Notes: generated by a model not told the origin, from the sequence alone. A DNA stretch of 64,000 bases from Pseudomonas benzenivorans (GCF_900100495.1 NZ_FNCT01000008.1:62001-126000); one strand, 5' to 3'. Shown: positions 1 through 9,918, counted from the first letter of the stretch. Program-made: numbers and translations.

Positions 1-1
1 G

Positions 2-1711
2 CTGCTGGGCATGTTCGGCGCGTTGCAGCTGACCAGAACCCAGGGCCAGGCGATGGAGCGCAACCTGGAGATCATCGACGCCAGCCTCGGCCTGCGTCAG
101 GAGCTGGACCAGCAGATCATCCTGATGCTCGCGGAAAAGCTCGACCGCGAGGCCCTCAAGGCCTCCGACCAGCGCGTCCAACAGTGGCTGCTGCACGCCG
201 GGCAAAGCGCGGTGGATGCCAGCGACCGCCAGGCCATCGCCGAGATCGAGCGGGCCTACGCGCACTTCGACGACCTGCTGGCCAGGCCCCTCAGGGTGCG
301 CCGCGAGCTGCTCGACAACGACGCCTTCGGCCGCGCCGTGCAAGCCCTGCGCGACCGCATCAACGGCGTGCAGCTGCGCTATGTGGCGGCGGTGGAGAGC
401 GCCCAGGCCGAGGCCCGCGAGCGCGCCTGGCTGATCGCCGGACTGCTCGGCCTGATCGGCCTGGCGCTGCTGCTGATCGGCTTCGTCAGCGCACACAGCA
501 TCGCCCAGCGTTTCGGCCGGCCGATCGAGGCGCTGGCACGGGCCGCCGACCAGATCGGCCAGGGCGATTTCCAGATCACCCTGCCGCTCTCGCCGATCGC
601 CGAACTGTCCGCCTTGAGCCGGCGCTTCGGCCTGATGGCCGAGGCCCTGCGCCAGTTCAAGCACAGCAATGTCGAGGCCCTGCTGGCCGAGCAACGGCGC
701 CTGCAGGCGGTGCTCGACAGCATCGACGACGGCTTGCTGATCATCGACCGTAACGGCCTGCTGGAACACTTCAACCCGGTCGCCCAACGCCAGCTCGGCT
801 GGCATGCCGAGCAGCTCGGCCAGAGCCTCGGCCAGGCCCTGCGCCGCCCGGAACTGGACGCGCAGCTGCAGCTGGTGCTGCGCGGCGAAAGCCTGGAACA
901 GGCGCTGGAAGACCTGCAGATCGAAGCCGACGGTGAAACCCGCCTGCTGAGCTACAGCCTGACCCCGGTCAGCCTGGACGATGCGCGCATTCACGGTGCG
1001 GTGATGGTGCTGCGCGATGTCACCGAACAGCGCGCCTTCGAACGGCTGCGCGGCGAATTCGTGCTGCGCACCTCGCACGAGTTGCGCACCCCGGTGACCG
1101 GCATGCACATGGCCTTCGGCCTGTTGCAGGAGCGCCTGCAGTTTCCCGCCGACTCGCGCGAAGCCGATCTGCTGCGCACCGTCGACGAGGAGATGCAGCG
1201 CCTGCTGCGGCTGATCGACGACCTGCTGAGCTACTCGCGCTACCAGAACGGTCTGCAGAAACTCGAACTGGCGCCCTGCGATCTCGGCGACCTGCTCGCC
1301 CAGGCCCAGCAGCGCTTCCTCGCCCAGGCCGGCGCGCGCGCGATCAGCCTGCAGGTGGAGGTGCACGGCAGCCTGCCGCGGGTACGCCTGGATCGCCTGC
1401 AGATCGAGCGGGTGCTCGACAACCTGATCGGCAACGCCCTGCGCCACAGTCATGCCGGGGGGCAGATCCGGTTGCAGGCACGCCGGCAGGGCGGGCGGCT
1501 GATCCTCAGCGTCGCCGACGACGGCGAGGGCATCCCCTACAGCCAGCAGGCACGCGTGTTCGAGGCGTTCGTCCAGGTCGGCCGCAGGAAAGGCGGCGCC
1601 GGCCTGGGTCTGGCGCTGTGCAAGGAAATCGTCCAGTTGCACGGCGGGCGCATCGGCGTGCATTCGCGGCCTGGGCAGGGCACCCAGTTCTACCTGGCCC
1701 TGCCGCTCTGA
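2..1711 (+). CDS. kinB: Sensor histidine kinase KinB (5'-truncated by window edge)
   Basis: Membrane histidine kinase; in P. aeruginosa KinB pairs with AlgB and controls alginate and virulence genes. The reading frame is open from base 2, before the first ATG at 11, so the true start and first membrane segment lie outside the window. What remains shows a periplasmic helical region, a membrane segment (about bases 415-490), a HAMP linker, a PAS domain (about 690-1020), the phospho-acceptor His in SHELRTP (His codon 1076-1078), and the ATPase N box (DNLIGNALRHS), DDGEGIP and GLGLAL glycine boxes. The next genes match the PAO1 kinB neighbourhood (ampDh2, dgcH, dsbA), which supports the name. Confidence 0.88.
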   Translation: MLGMFGALQLTRTQGQAMERNLEIIDASLGLRQELDQQIILMLAEKLDREALKASDQRVQQWLLHAGQSAVDASDRQAIAEIERAYAHFDDLLARPLRVRRELLDNDAFGRAVQALRDRINGVQLRYVAAVESAQAEARERAWLIAGLLGLIGLALLLIGFVSAHSIAQRFGRPIEALARAADQIGQGDFQITLPLSPIAELSALSRRFGLMAEALRQFKHSNVEALLAEQRRLQAVLDSIDDGLLIIDRNGLLEHFNPVAQRQLGWHAEQLGQSLGQALRRPELDAQLQLVLRGESLEQALEDLQIEADGETRLLSYSLTPVSLDDARIHGAVMVLRDVTEQRAFERLRGEFVLRTSHELRTPVTGMHMAFGLLQERLQFPADSREADLLRTVDEEMQRLLRLIDDLLSYSRYQNGLQKLELAPCDLGDLLAQAQQRFLAQAGARAISLQVEVHGSLPRVRLDRLQIERVLDNLIGNALRHSHAGGQIRLQARRQGGRLILSVADDGEGIPYSQQARVFEAFVQVGRRKGGAGLGLALCKEIVQLHGGRIGVHSRPGQGTQFYLALPL

Positions 1712-1726
1712 GCGGCGGGCACGCTA

Positions 1727-1776
1727 GCAGGCCGCTGAAAAACTACCTACGTTGCCGATACTGCGTTAAAAACGGC
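1727..1776. repeat. Partial copy of the 158-bp TIR element
   Basis: Fifty bases that match, at 48 of 50 positions, the reverse complement of the right end of the element at 53320-53477. It includes the terminal GCAGGCCG(C/T)TGAAAAA sequence. It lies between the kinB stop and the stop codon of the converging EAL gene. Only one end is present, so it is a remnant or a single-end copy. Confidence 0.8.
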
Positions 1777-1779
1777 GCG

Positions 1780-3384
1780 CTAGGTCACCGCGTAGGCAAG
1801 CCTGGTCTGCAGGGCCACCCGCTCGCGGAATTTCTTCGCCGTCAGCGGCCGGTCGAACAGCCAGCCCTGGCCGGAGTGGGCGCCCTCGCTGGCCAGCAGC
1901 AGCGCCTGGGCATCCAGTTCGATGCCTTCGGCGACCACCTGCAGCTCCAGTGCATGGGCCATGCGAATGATGTGCGGCGCCACGCCGCTGCTGGCCGCAT
2001 CGTGGCCGAGGGTGTCGACGAAGGTCTTGTCGATCTTCAGGCAATCCACCGGCAGTGCCTGCAGGTAGGCCAGGCTGCAATAGCCGGTGCCGAAGTCGTC
2101 GATCAGCACCTTGTGCCCCTGCGCCCGCAGTTCGGCCAGGGTGTGGCAAGCGGCCTGCACGTCGATCATGCCGCGCTCGGTAATTTCAAAGGCGATCTGC
2201 TGTGGCGCCACCTCGAAGCGCTGCAGCAGGCGCGCGGCCACCGCGGCGATCCGCGAATGGGTGACATCGCAGGGCGCCAGGTTGATCGAGATGTACAGCT
2301 GCGGATTGTCCCGCAGCAGGTCGCCCAGCTGTTCCAGCACCACCTCCAGCACGTAGTCGGTGATCAGGCGGATCTGCCCGGTGGACTCGGCCAGGGGGAT
2401 GAACAGGTCCGGGTTGGTCAGGCTGCCATCCGGTCGCCGCCAGCGCACCAGCGCCTCCGCGCCGACACAGCGGCGGCTGTGCAGGTCGATGATCGGCTGA
2501 TAGCGCACGCGCAGCTCGCGGCGGCGCAGGGCGCCGGCCAGGTTGCCGGTCAGCGACTGGCGCTGGCGCACCTGCAGGAACATCAGGGTGCCGACCAGCG
2601 TCGCCAGCAGCAGGCTCGCGGGCACCAACGGCTGCCAGCTGTCGCTGATGCGCTGGCGCAGGCCGGCGCGCGGGGCGAGCAGCACCAGCTGGTAGTTCTG
2701 CGCCGGCCGCGGCATGGTGTAGATCAGTTGCTCATCGCTGATCAGCAGCGGCTGGTCCTCCGCCGAGGGCCAGCCCTTGGGCGGCCAGGCCGGCGGCGGG
2801 CCGAGCAGCGGCAGGACCTGGCCGTCGCTCTTGGCCACCAGCAGCAGGCTGCTGCCGGGCGCCAGGTCGACCGCATCGGCCAGATGGCCGCGCGAGGTGG
2901 ACACGCGAAAGTAGCCGCGGCCGATCACCAGGGCCGCCAGGTTATCGTCGCGCTCCGCGCTGGTGTTGAGCCAGTACTGGTGGCGCGTGCCGTGGATATC
3001 CGGTGGCCGCTCGTCGCCCAGGGAGCTGCGCCGGGGCCAGGACGAACAGTGCTGGCCGCCGCCGATGAACGCCGCCTCGTAGATGAAGCGGTGGGTGAAG
3101 CTGACCTGGCGCAGCGCTTCCACCATGGCCGCGTCGCAACCGCGCAGCGGCTGGGCCTCGAGCTGGTCGAGGCCCTCGCGCAATTGGCCGAAGAGCTGCT
3201 CGATGCGCTGCAGGAAGCGTTCGCCACGGGCGTTCATCTCGGCGCTTTCCGCCCGCTGCGCCTGCACGCTGGCGAGCAGCAGGCTGGCGCCGAGCAGCAC
3301 GAGGGCGCTCGACAGACCGGCCAGCAAGGCCATCGGCCAAGGGTGATAGACGGCTCTACCCAGACGCGCCAGCGGATGCGCCAT
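1780..3384 (-). CDS. CSS-motif EAL-domain c-di-GMP phosphodiesterase
   Basis: Predicted inner-membrane enzyme that hydrolyses cyclic di-GMP to pGpG. The 534-residue protein has a first membrane segment (about 18-41), a periplasmic CSS domain with C113-S-S and a second cysteine C83 that could form the regulatory disulfide, a second membrane segment (about 252-271) and a cytoplasmic EAL domain with E310-A-L and DDFGTGY. In the known family, periplasmic redox state set by DsbA/DsbB controls activity; a dsbA gene lies 6 kb away. It sits between kinB and ampDh2, where I do not recall a gene in PAO1. Its TAG stop is at the edge of a repeat remnant. Confidence 0.88.
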   Translation of the reverse strand: MAHPLARLGRAVYHPWPMALLAGLSSALVLLGASLLLASVQAQRAESAEMNARGERFLQRIEQLFGQLREGLDQLEAQPLRGCDAAMVEALRQVSFTHRFIYEAAFIGGGQHCSSWPRRSSLGDERPPDIHGTRHQYWLNTSAERDDNLAALVIGRGYFRVSTSRGHLADAVDLAPGSSLLLVAKSDGQVLPLLGPPPAWPPKGWPSAEDQPLLISDEQLIYTMPRPAQNYQLVLLAPRAGLRQRISDSWQPLVPASLLLATLVGTLMFLQVRQRQSLTGNLAGALRRRELRVRYQPIIDLHSRRCVGAEALVRWRRPDGSLTNPDLFIPLAESTGQIRLITDYVLEVVLEQLGDLLRDNPQLYISINLAPCDVTHSRIAAVAARLLQRFEVAPQQIAFEITERGMIDVQAACHTLAELRAQGHKVLIDDFGTGYCSLAYLQALPVDCLKIDKTFVDTLGHDAASSGVAPHIIRMAHALELQVVAEGIELDAQALLLASEGAHSGQGWLFDRPLTAKKFRERVALQTRLAYAVT

Positions 3385-3427
3385 GATTCGACATCCACAC
3401 TATGGTCTTTCAGGTATAGCAGGCCCC

Positions 3428-4201
3428 TCAGGGGCCGTTCAGCACCAGCAGCAAGGCGGCGGTTTGCGCATCCGGCTCACCGTCGTAGCGCGCCGGGCGG
3501 TATTTCATCTGGAACGCCGCCAGCACGTTGCGGGTCGGCTCATCCAGCTCGCCATGCGCGGGCACCTGGTAGCCCTGACGCGCCAGCTGCGCCTGGAACC
3601 AGGCGACCGTCGGTAGGCTGCGCTCGAACAGCGCCTGCTGCTGCGCCACCGCCTGGGCATCCGGCCAGGGCACCAGGCCGGCGGCGGCCAGCCGCTGCCA
3701 GGGGAACAGCGGCCCAGGGTCGACCTTGCGCTGCGGCGCCACGTCGCTGTGCGCGAGGATGCTGCCGGGCGCCAGCTGGTGGCGCTGCATGATGTCCTTG
3801 AGGAGGACGATCAGGGCGTCGATCTGTGCCGGCGCGAAGGGTTGCCAGTAGCGCCCGTTGGGTCCCTCGTAATAGCCCTGGTTGACCAGCTCGATGCCGA
3901 TCGTGGTGCCGTTGAGCCAGGTCCGGCCCTGCCACTGGCTGTCCCCGGCGTGCCAGGCGCGGCGGTTCTCGTCGACCAGGCGGTAGATGGTCGGCGGGGC
4001 GTCGCCGATCAGGTAGTGGCTGCTGACCTCTTCCTCGGTCAGCAGGCGCAGCGAGCGCGGCAGGTCGGTCGAGGTGTAGTGCAGGACGATGTACTGCACC
4101 CGGCTGCTCTGGCCGACTGCGCTGTAACGGTCGTCGATCCGCGGTCCGCCGGCGCAGCCGGCGAGCAGGGCGAGTGACAAGGCAAGGTAGACAACTCTCA
4201 T
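3428..4201 (-). CDS. ampDh2: N-acetylmuramoyl-L-alanine amidase AmpDh2 (lipoprotein)
   Basis: Zinc amidase that cleaves the bond between MurNAc and the stem peptide in the periplasm; AmpD homologues affect AmpC beta-lactamase induction. The 257-residue protein has a lipoprotein signal with lipobox LAGC (C16), an Amidase_2 domain with expected metal ligands H41, H151 and D161 and a Glu at 104, and a C-terminal peptidoglycan-binding helical domain (about 185-250). The start ATG (4201-4199) overlaps the stop of the marC-like gene by four bases, so the two are probably translationally coupled. Confidence 0.9.
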   Translation of the reverse strand: MRVVYLALSLALLAGCAGGPRIDDRYSAVGQSSRVQYIVLHYTSTDLPRSLRLLTEEEVSSHYLIGDAPPTIYRLVDENRRAWHAGDSQWQGRTWLNGTTIGIELVNQGYYEGPNGRYWQPFAPAQIDALIVLLKDIMQRHQLAPGSILAHSDVAPQRKVDPGPLFPWQRLAAAGLVPWPDAQAVAQQQALFERSLPTVAWFQAQLARQGYQVPAHGELDEPTRNVLAAFQMKYRPARYDGEPDAQTAALLLVLNGP

Positions 4202-4791
4202 GGGCCGATATGCAACACGCTTTGCAGGTTATCCAGCAGCATGTCGACGCTGAGCATGATCAACAGCATGCCCATCAGTCGCTCCACTGCGGTCAGCCCG
4301 CGGGGGCCGAGGAAGCGTTGCAGGAACGAGGCCTGCAACAGGATCAGTGCCGTCGCCGCCCAGGCCAGCAGTACCGCCAGGTAGAGTTCCCAGAGCGGCC
4401 CGTCGTGGGTGTTGCGCAGGGTCATCAGCACCGCCAGGGCCGACGGGCCGGCCACCGCCGGGGTGGCCAGGGGCACCAGCACCGGCTCGCCATCCGGCAG
4501 ATCGCCGAGCAGGCCCTGCGGGCCGGGGAAGATCAGGCGCATGGCGACGACGAACAGGATGATACCGCCGGCGATCGCGGTTGCCTCGCGCGACAGGCCC
4601 AGGCCGGCCAGCACTTTGTCACCAAAGGTAAGGAACAGCAGGAGAAGGGCCAGGGCGAACAGCAGCTCGCGCCCCGCCACCCACAGCCGGCGCTTGGGCG
4701 TGACGTTCTTCAACGCGGCGATATAGATGGCGATGTTGCCGAACGGGTCGGTCACCAGGAAGATCAGGACGGCGATGCCGAGAATATCCAT
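4198..4791 (-). CDS. MarC family integral membrane protein
   Basis: A 197-residue inner-membrane protein of the MarC/UPF0056 family. The length and six hydrophobic segments fit the family, and the early DPFGN motif is typical. Function is unsettled: the old link to multiple antibiotic resistance in E. coli was not upheld. The start at 4791 is chosen because GAGGAG stands seven bases upstream; the longer open frame upstream is a random extension. It is the first gene of a unit with ampDh2 and is divergent from the photolyase gene. Confidence 0.85.
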   Translation of the reverse strand: MDILGIAVLIFLVTDPFGNIAIYIAALKNVTPKRRLWVAGRELLFALALLLLFLTFGDKVLAGLGLSREATAIAGGIILFVVAMRLIFPGPQGLLGDLPDGEPVLVPLATPAVAGPSALAVLMTLRNTHDGPLWELYLAVLLAWAATALILLQASFLQRFLGPRGLTAVERLMGMLLIMLSVDMLLDNLQSVLHIGP

Positions 4792-4827
4792 GCTGCACTC
4801 CTCAACGGGTCGACACAGTCTAGTGAT

Positions 4828-4864
4828 GTGGAAGACGCTCGTCTGTCGGCAAAACGTCTTCCAC
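4828..4864. promoter_or_regulatory. 10-bp perfect inverted repeat in a divergent promoter region
   Basis: GTGGAAGACG at 4828-4837 is repeated as its exact reverse complement at 4855-4864, with 17 bases between. It lies in the 181-base gap between the divergent marC-like and photolyase genes. It could be an operator or a hairpin in one of the leaders; I do not recognise the regulator. Confidence 0.4.
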
Positions 4865-4972
4865 GGCGTCGCCCGTCCGCAATTCGCCGCCGCACGAGGA
4901 TGGCCGGGCCACAGTGAACTAGTCTCAGCAATAGTTTCTCTAGGAGCATTAGACGCTTTCGAGGATCCCGCC

Positions 4973-6391
4973 ATGCGCACGCTGCTGTGGTTCAAACAGG
5001 ACCTGCGCCTCGACGACCACCCGGCGCTGCAGGCGGCGCTGAGCGCCGAGCGCTTGCTGCCGGTATTCGTCTTCGATCCGCAGCAGTTGCAGATCGGCGA
5101 ATTCGGCAGCCGCCGGCTCGGGGTGCACCGCGCGCGCTTTCTCCTGGAAAGCCTCACGGCGCTCGACGGCGCGCTGCGTCAGCGCGGCTCGCACCTGCTG
5201 GTGCTGCCGGGCGCGGCGGAGCAGCTGATCCCCCGGCTGGTCAACCAGTTCAACCTGCAGCAGGTGCTGACCCTGGAGGAGATCGCCCCGCAGGAGCGCG
5301 CCCAGCTCGCCCGCGTGCGTCGTCAACTGGCCGGCGTGCCGCTGCAGCAAGCGCCGGGCAACAACCTGCTGCAGGCCGAGGACCTGCCCTGTCCGGTCGA
5401 GCAGTTGCCGCAGGTCTACAGCCAGTTCAGGAACCTGGTCGAGGAACGCCTGCAGGTGTTTCAGCCGCGCCCGGCCCCCGAGCGGCTACCGCCCCTGCCG
5501 GACGGCGCGGCGGCATTATTGCAAGCGCTGCCGACCCTCTCGCAGCTGGGCCTGGGCGAGCCGCTCAGCGTACCGAGCAGCGCCTTTCCCTTCTCCGGCG
5601 GCGAAGCGGCGGCGCAGGCACGCCTGCGCGATTACCTGTGGAACAGCCAGGGCGTGCGCCAGTACAAGGAGACGCGCAACGGCATGATCGGCAGCGAATA
5701 CTCGTCGAAGTTCTCGCCCTGGCTGGCCAACGGCAGCCTCTCGGCACGCCGGGTGGCGGCCGAGTTGCGCCGCCATGAGGCGCAATTCGGGCGCAACGAT
5801 TCGACCCATTGGCTGTGGCTGGAACTGCTCTGGCGCGACTTCTTCCGCTGGACCCTGCTCCGTCACGGCAGCGCGCTGTTCAAGGCCGGCGGCCTGAAGG
5901 CCACCGAGCACGCCCCGCAGCAGCTCGACCAGCGCTTCGCCCAGTGGTGCCAGGGCCGCACCGGCATGCCGCTGGTGGACGCCAACATGCGCGAGCTGGC
6001 TGCCACCGGGTTCATGTCCAGCCGCGGCCGCCAGGTGGTCGCCAGCTACCTGATCAACGACCTGCAGCAGGATTGGCGCTTCGGCGCCGCCTGGTTCGAG
6101 GAGCACCTGATCGACTACGACCCGGCGAGCAACTGGGGCAACTGGGCCTACCTCGCCGGCGTCGGCTGCGACCCGCGGCACAAGCGGACCTTCAACGCCC
6201 TGCGCCAGGCCCGCGAGTACGATCCCGACGCCGCCTACGTCAGCCTCTGGCTGCCGGAACTGCGGCATCTGCCGCCGCACCTGCGGCACACGCCATTCCT
6301 GCTCGCGCCAGCGCAGCTGGAGGCGCTGAACTACCCACGCCTGGAGCGGATTCCCGAGACCTGGAAGCCCTACCTGCCGCACGCGGCCTGA
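4973..6391 (+). CDS. DASH-type cryptochrome / deoxyribodipyrimidine photolyase
   Basis: Flavoprotein that uses blue light to repair cyclobutane dimers (DASH members prefer single-stranded DNA). The 472-residue product starts with the photolyase alpha/beta domain (MRTLLWFKQDLRLDDHPAL) and ends with the FAD domain, including SKFSPWLANGSLSAR, LWLELLWRDFFRW and the DASH-like stretch FMSSRGRQVVASYL followed by DYDPASNWGNWAYLAGVG. The start at 4973 follows GAGGATC and is where similarity begins. No C-terminal extension is present. A class I CPD photolyase is possible, but the second half looks DASH-like. Confidence 0.85.
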   Translation: MRTLLWFKQDLRLDDHPALQAALSAERLLPVFVFDPQQLQIGEFGSRRLGVHRARFLLESLTALDGALRQRGSHLLVLPGAAEQLIPRLVNQFNLQQVLTLEEIAPQERAQLARVRRQLAGVPLQQAPGNNLLQAEDLPCPVEQLPQVYSQFRNLVEERLQVFQPRPAPERLPPLPDGAAALLQALPTLSQLGLGEPLSVPSSAFPFSGGEAAAQARLRDYLWNSQGVRQYKETRNGMIGSEYSSKFSPWLANGSLSARRVAAELRRHEAQFGRNDSTHWLWLELLWRDFFRWTLLRHGSALFKAGGLKATEHAPQQLDQRFAQWCQGRTGMPLVDANMRELAATGFMSSRGRQVVASYLINDLQQDWRFGAAWFEEHLIDYDPASNWGNWAYLAGVGCDPRHKRTFNALRQAREYDPDAAYVSLWLPELRHLPPHLRHTPFLLAPAQLEALNYPRLERIPETWKPYLPHAA

Positions 6392-6507
6392 GGCTCCACA
6401 ACGCTCTCCGGAAAAGCGGCATCAGCCGGGAAACCTGGCGCAGCCGCGAAGTTGTTGCCGCACCGCGCAACATTTCATGAAGGAGATCCTCGGCGCGCCG
6501 CGGACCG

Positions 6508-8388
6508 TCACCCCAGCTCGACGCGGTTGCGTCCGCTGCGCTTGGCCCGGTACAGCGCCTGGTCGGCACGCTCGAACACCTGGTCGCTGCGCACACCGGC
6601 AGCGAATGCGCCGATCCCGGCGGACAGGGTGATGACCACCCGCTCGCCCTTGAAGTGGAACGGGCAGGCCTCGATGGCCGCGCGCAGGGTCTCCAGCAGT
6701 TGCTGGCCGCCCGCCAGCGGCGTCGCGGGCATCAGCAGGACGAACTCCTCGCCGCCGAAACGGGCGATGAAATCGGTCTTGCGCAGGCGCTTGTGCAGCT
6801 CGCCGGCGATGATCTTCAGCACCTTGTCGCCGGCCAGGTGGCCGTACTCGTCGTTGATCCGTTTGAAGTGGTCGATGTCCAGCACCGCCAGCAGCAGGTC
6901 GCCGCCGTAGCGCTGCCAGCGCGCCTGCTCGAGCTCCAGGCGCTCGTTCCAGGCGGCGCGGTTGGGCAGTCCAGTCAGCGGATCGAGCAGGGCCTTCTGC
7001 CGCTGTTCCTCCAGGTGCTGGCGAAAGCCCTTGGCCTCCTGCTCCATGCTCGCCACCCGCTCGACCAGGGTTTGCAGGCGGCCGGCCACCGCCTGCTCCC
7101 GCTGGTCGCGCTGCTGCTGATACTGCTGCATGGTCCCGAGCAGGCCGTGCAGGCGGTTTTCCACCAGCCCCTTGAGGCTGTCCAGGTCGGTCGCCTGTTG
7201 CACGCTGCTGTGCAGGCCGTCGACCTGCTGACGCAGCTCGCTGTCCAGTTCGCGGGCGGCGCCGATGGCGTCGGCGTAGCCGTCGTGGGCGTCCTGCAGG
7301 CTGCCCTGGAAGGTCGCCAGGCGCTCGTTGAGCTGCTTGAGGTAGCCCTCGAACTCGCGCTGGCCGACATCCGCCATGGCCAGCAGCAACACCGCCAGAT
7401 CATCCAGCACCGGCACCAGTTCATACATGTTCAACCCGGCCTGGATGCGCTGCTGCAGCAGCTCGGCTTGGGCCTGGTGATGCTCCGGCAGCGGCAACTC
7501 GGCCAGCAGGCCGAGCAGGGTCGTCTCGACATGGCCGGCGATCGCGCTGTAGCCCGGCTCCGGCGCCGGCGGCAGGGCATAGTCCGGGTCGGCCGACTGG
7601 CTCGCGCCGTCCGCCAAGCCTTGCTCGGCGGCAAGCGCCGCTGCGGGCGGACGCTCCGCGGGCGGCAACAGGCCGGCGGGCAGCGGCAGGCTGTCGAGTA
7701 CCGGCAGCGCGGGTCGCGCCGCGGGGGTGCCGACCGGCTCCGGCGCGGCCGCGCTCGCCCGGCGCGACTCGATCGCGGTCGGCAGGGGATCGCTCGACGG
7801 GATCCACGGCTCCGGCGACGTAAGCGGCGCGGGCTCGGCGGCGAGCGGCGCTGCCGTGGCGGGCATGTCGCGGCCGGCGAATAGCCGCTGCAGCAATCCC
7901 GGGCGCACCGGCGCGGCGCCTTCCCGCTGGCTCAGCGCCTGCTGTTGCAACTGGCTCAAATCGGCGAGCAGGGCCGGCAACTCGCGCAGCTGCGCGGCGC
8001 GGCCGTCGAGCTGCTTGGCATAGAGCTTCAGCGCCTGGCGCACCTCGCGCGGCAGGTCGAGCCCGAGCAGTTGAGCGGCCAGGGCCGCCAGCGCGCTGGC
8101 GGCTTGCTCGACCCGCTGCTGGCGGCGCTGTTCGGAGTCCAGGACGGTCTTTTCCAGACGCGGGATCAGCGCCGCGAGGCCGCCATCCATATCGTCGCGG
8201 CGGAGAATCCCGCGCAGGTCCTGCATGCACTGATCGACCGCCTTGTCGGCGCCCTCGGCGGCCAGGCTGCTGCGCACCAGGCCACGACGCAGCAGATCGA
8301 GGCGGGCCTCCCAGCGTCGCTCGAGCTGCTCCTGCTGCTCGAGGCTGGCCAGGTATTTGTCTTTCCAGCGCTGGACCTCGTCGCTCAT
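6508..8388 (-). CDS. dgcH: Diguanylate cyclase, DgcH-like
   Basis: Makes cyclic di-GMP from two GTP. The 626-residue protein has no membrane segment. It has a long, helical N-terminal two thirds with a Pro/Ala-rich linker (about 150-240) and coiled-coil stretches, then a C-terminal GGDEF domain with an active GGEEF motif. An inhibitory I-site (RKTD) stands five residues before the motif, so product feedback is expected. The locus (between the EEP gene and ampDh2) matches PA5487, named dgcH. Its ATG overlaps the stop of the upstream EEP gene by four bases, indicating co-translation. Confidence 0.88.
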   Translation of the reverse strand: MSDEVQRWKDKYLASLEQQEQLERRWEARLDLLRRGLVRSSLAAEGADKAVDQCMQDLRGILRRDDMDGGLAALIPRLEKTVLDSEQRRQQRVEQAASALAALAAQLLGLDLPREVRQALKLYAKQLDGRAAQLRELPALLADLSQLQQQALSQREGAAPVRPGLLQRLFAGRDMPATAAPLAAEPAPLTSPEPWIPSSDPLPTAIESRRASAAAPEPVGTPAARPALPVLDSLPLPAGLLPPAERPPAAALAAEQGLADGASQSADPDYALPPAPEPGYSAIAGHVETTLLGLLAELPLPEHHQAQAELLQQRIQAGLNMYELVPVLDDLAVLLLAMADVGQREFEGYLKQLNERLATFQGSLQDAHDGYADAIGAARELDSELRQQVDGLHSSVQQATDLDSLKGLVENRLHGLLGTMQQYQQQRDQREQAVAGRLQTLVERVASMEQEAKGFRQHLEEQRQKALLDPLTGLPNRAAWNERLELEQARWQRYGGDLLLAVLDIDHFKRINDEYGHLAGDKVLKIIAGELHKRLRKTDFIARFGGEEFVLLMPATPLAGGQQLLETLRAAIEACPFHFKGERVVITLSAGIGAFAAGVRSDQVFERADQALYRAKRSGRNRVELG

Positions 8389-9263
8389 GCCGGGTTTCCG
8401 CGGGGCGGCGCGCTCAGCACGAGCGGCGGGTGCTCAGCGAGTGCCTGGGGCAGGCGGATCTCCACCGCCACCGGCAGGTGATCGGAAATCGCTTGGGCCA
8501 GCACCTCGACCCGCTCCAGCTGCAGCGTCGGGCTCAGCAGGATGTGATCGAGACAGCGTTGCGGGCGCCAGCTGGGAAAAGTCGCCTCGATCTGCGGCGC
8601 CACCAGGCCGAGGTCGCGCAACGGCGAGTGCAGCAACAGGTCGCTGGCGTGGGTGTTCATGTCGCCCATCAGCACCTGATGGCGGTAGCCGCCGATCAAC
8701 TCGCGGATATAGGCCAGCTGGCGGGTGCGGGTGCGCGCGCCGAGGGCCAGGTGCATCATCACCACGGCGATGGCGTCCGCCCCTTCGCCCAGGCGCAGCA
8801 GCATCGCGCCGCGCCCGGGCGGCCCGGGCAGCGGGTGATCCTCCAGCAGGCTGGGGCGCAGCCGGCTGAGCACGCCGTTGCTGTGCTGGGCCAGGCGGCC
8901 GAGGTTGCGATTGAGCTGCTGGTACCAGTAGGGAAAGCCGCCGAGGTGGGCGAGGTGTTCGACCTGGTTGACGAAGCCGGAGCGCAGGCTGCCGCCGTCG
9001 ACTTCCTGCAAGGCGACCAGGTCGTAGTCGCCGAGCAACTCGCCGATGCGCTGCAGGTTGCCGGCGCGGCCGGTATGCGGCAGCAGGTGCTGCCAGCCGC
9101 GGGTCAGGTAGTGGCCATAACGCTCGGTGCTGATGCCGACCTGGATGTTGAAGCTGAGCAGGCGCAGGCGCCCGTCACCGGGCCAGCCGCTGGCAGCCGG
9201 GCAGTGCGGGTTGACCTGCGGATCGCACAGGCCAACCGCACGACTGGTGGGCCAACGGCGCAT
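8385..9263 (-). CDS. Endonuclease/exonuclease/phosphatase (EEP) family protein
   Basis: Metal-dependent hydrolase of the DNase I/synaptojanin fold, about 292 residues. Visible family motifs are LSFNIQVG, the catalytic-type LQEVDGG, MGDMNTH and the terminal SDHLPV. The substrate cannot be told from sequence: nucleic acid, phosphoinositide-like lipid and sphingomyelinase-like relatives all exist. There is no clear signal peptide. The start at 9263 is the first ATG after dsbA; a TTG at 9314 inside dsbA is an alternative. The gene is between dsbA and the diguanylate cyclase gene on the same strand and overlaps the latter by four bases. Confidence 0.8.
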   Translation of the reverse strand: MRRWPTSRAVGLCDPQVNPHCPAASGWPGDGRLRLLSFNIQVGISTERYGHYLTRGWQHLLPHTGRAGNLQRIGELLGDYDLVALQEVDGGSLRSGFVNQVEHLAHLGGFPYWYQQLNRNLGRLAQHSNGVLSRLRPSLLEDHPLPGPPGRGAMLLRLGEGADAIAVVMMHLALGARTRTRQLAYIRELIGGYRHQVLMGDMNTHASDLLLHSPLRDLGLVAPQIEATFPSWRPQRCLDHILLSPTLQLERVEVLAQAISDHLPVAVEIRLPQALAEHPPLVLSAPPRGNPA

Positions 9264-9288
9264 CTCCGGCCGCTCGCGCACGGGCCGC

Positions 9289-9918
9289 TTACTGCGCGGC
9301 CCGCTCCTTGGCAATCAGGTAATCGGCCACTTCCAGGGTCTTCTGCGGGCCGCCGGCGCTGCCGAGGTCGAAGCGGTACTTGCCGTTGACGATCATCACC
9401 GGGACACCGCTGATCTGGTAGGCCATGCCCAGTTTCTTGGCCTTCTCCATCTGGCTCTTCACGCCGAAGGAGTTGTAGGTCTTGAGGAAGTTGGCCTGGT
9501 CGATACCCTGGGTTGCGAGGAACTCGGCCATCTCCTCCGGGGTCGCCAGTTTCTTGCCTTGCTTGTGGATGGCGGCGAAGACCGCGTCATGCACTTTCTT
9601 CTCGACCTGCATGCTCTCCAGGGTGATGAACAGCTGGCCATGCACGTTCCATACGCCGCCGAACAGGGCGGGAATACGCACGAAGTTGACGTCCTCCGGC
9701 AGCTGCGCGACCCACGGATTGATGGTCGACTCGAACTGATAGCAATGCGGGCAGCCGTACCAGAACAGCTCGACGACTTCGATCTGCCCGGGCTTGGACA
9801 CCGGTACCGGGCTGTTCAACTCGACATACTGCTTGCCGGCCTGGAAGCTCTCGGCATGGGCGGTCATGCCGAACAGGCTCGCGCTGGCGAGAACGACGAA
9901 AAGGATCAGGTTACGCAT
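9289..9918 (-). CDS. dsbA: Thiol:disulfide interchange protein DsbA
   Basis: Periplasmic oxidase that introduces disulfide bonds into exported proteins. The 209-residue precursor has a signal peptide ending near HA-ES (about residue 22), the active site C56-P-H-C59 inside a thioredoxin fold and the cis-proline loop SGVPVMIVNGKYR. A strong AAGGAG lies upstream of the start at 9918. DsbA could set the redox state of the CSS-type phosphodiesterase at 1780-3384 (inference from the family). Confidence 0.95.
   Translation of the reverse strand: MRNLILFVVLASASLFGMTAHAESFQAGKQYVELNSPVPVSKPGQIEVVELFWYGCPHCYQFESTINPWVAQLPEDVNFVRIPALFGGVWNVHGQLFITLESMQVEKKVHDAVFAAIHKQGKKLATPEEMAEFLATQGIDQANFLKTYNSFGVKSQMEKAKKLGMAYQISGVPVMIVNGKYRFDLGSAGGPQKTLEVADYLIAKERAAQ

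Noticed and set aside
1618..3792. A 724-codon open frame on the plus strand opposite the EAL gene
   Set aside because: Shadow of the EAL and ampDh2 genes; crosses the kinB end and intergenic DNA, no motif.
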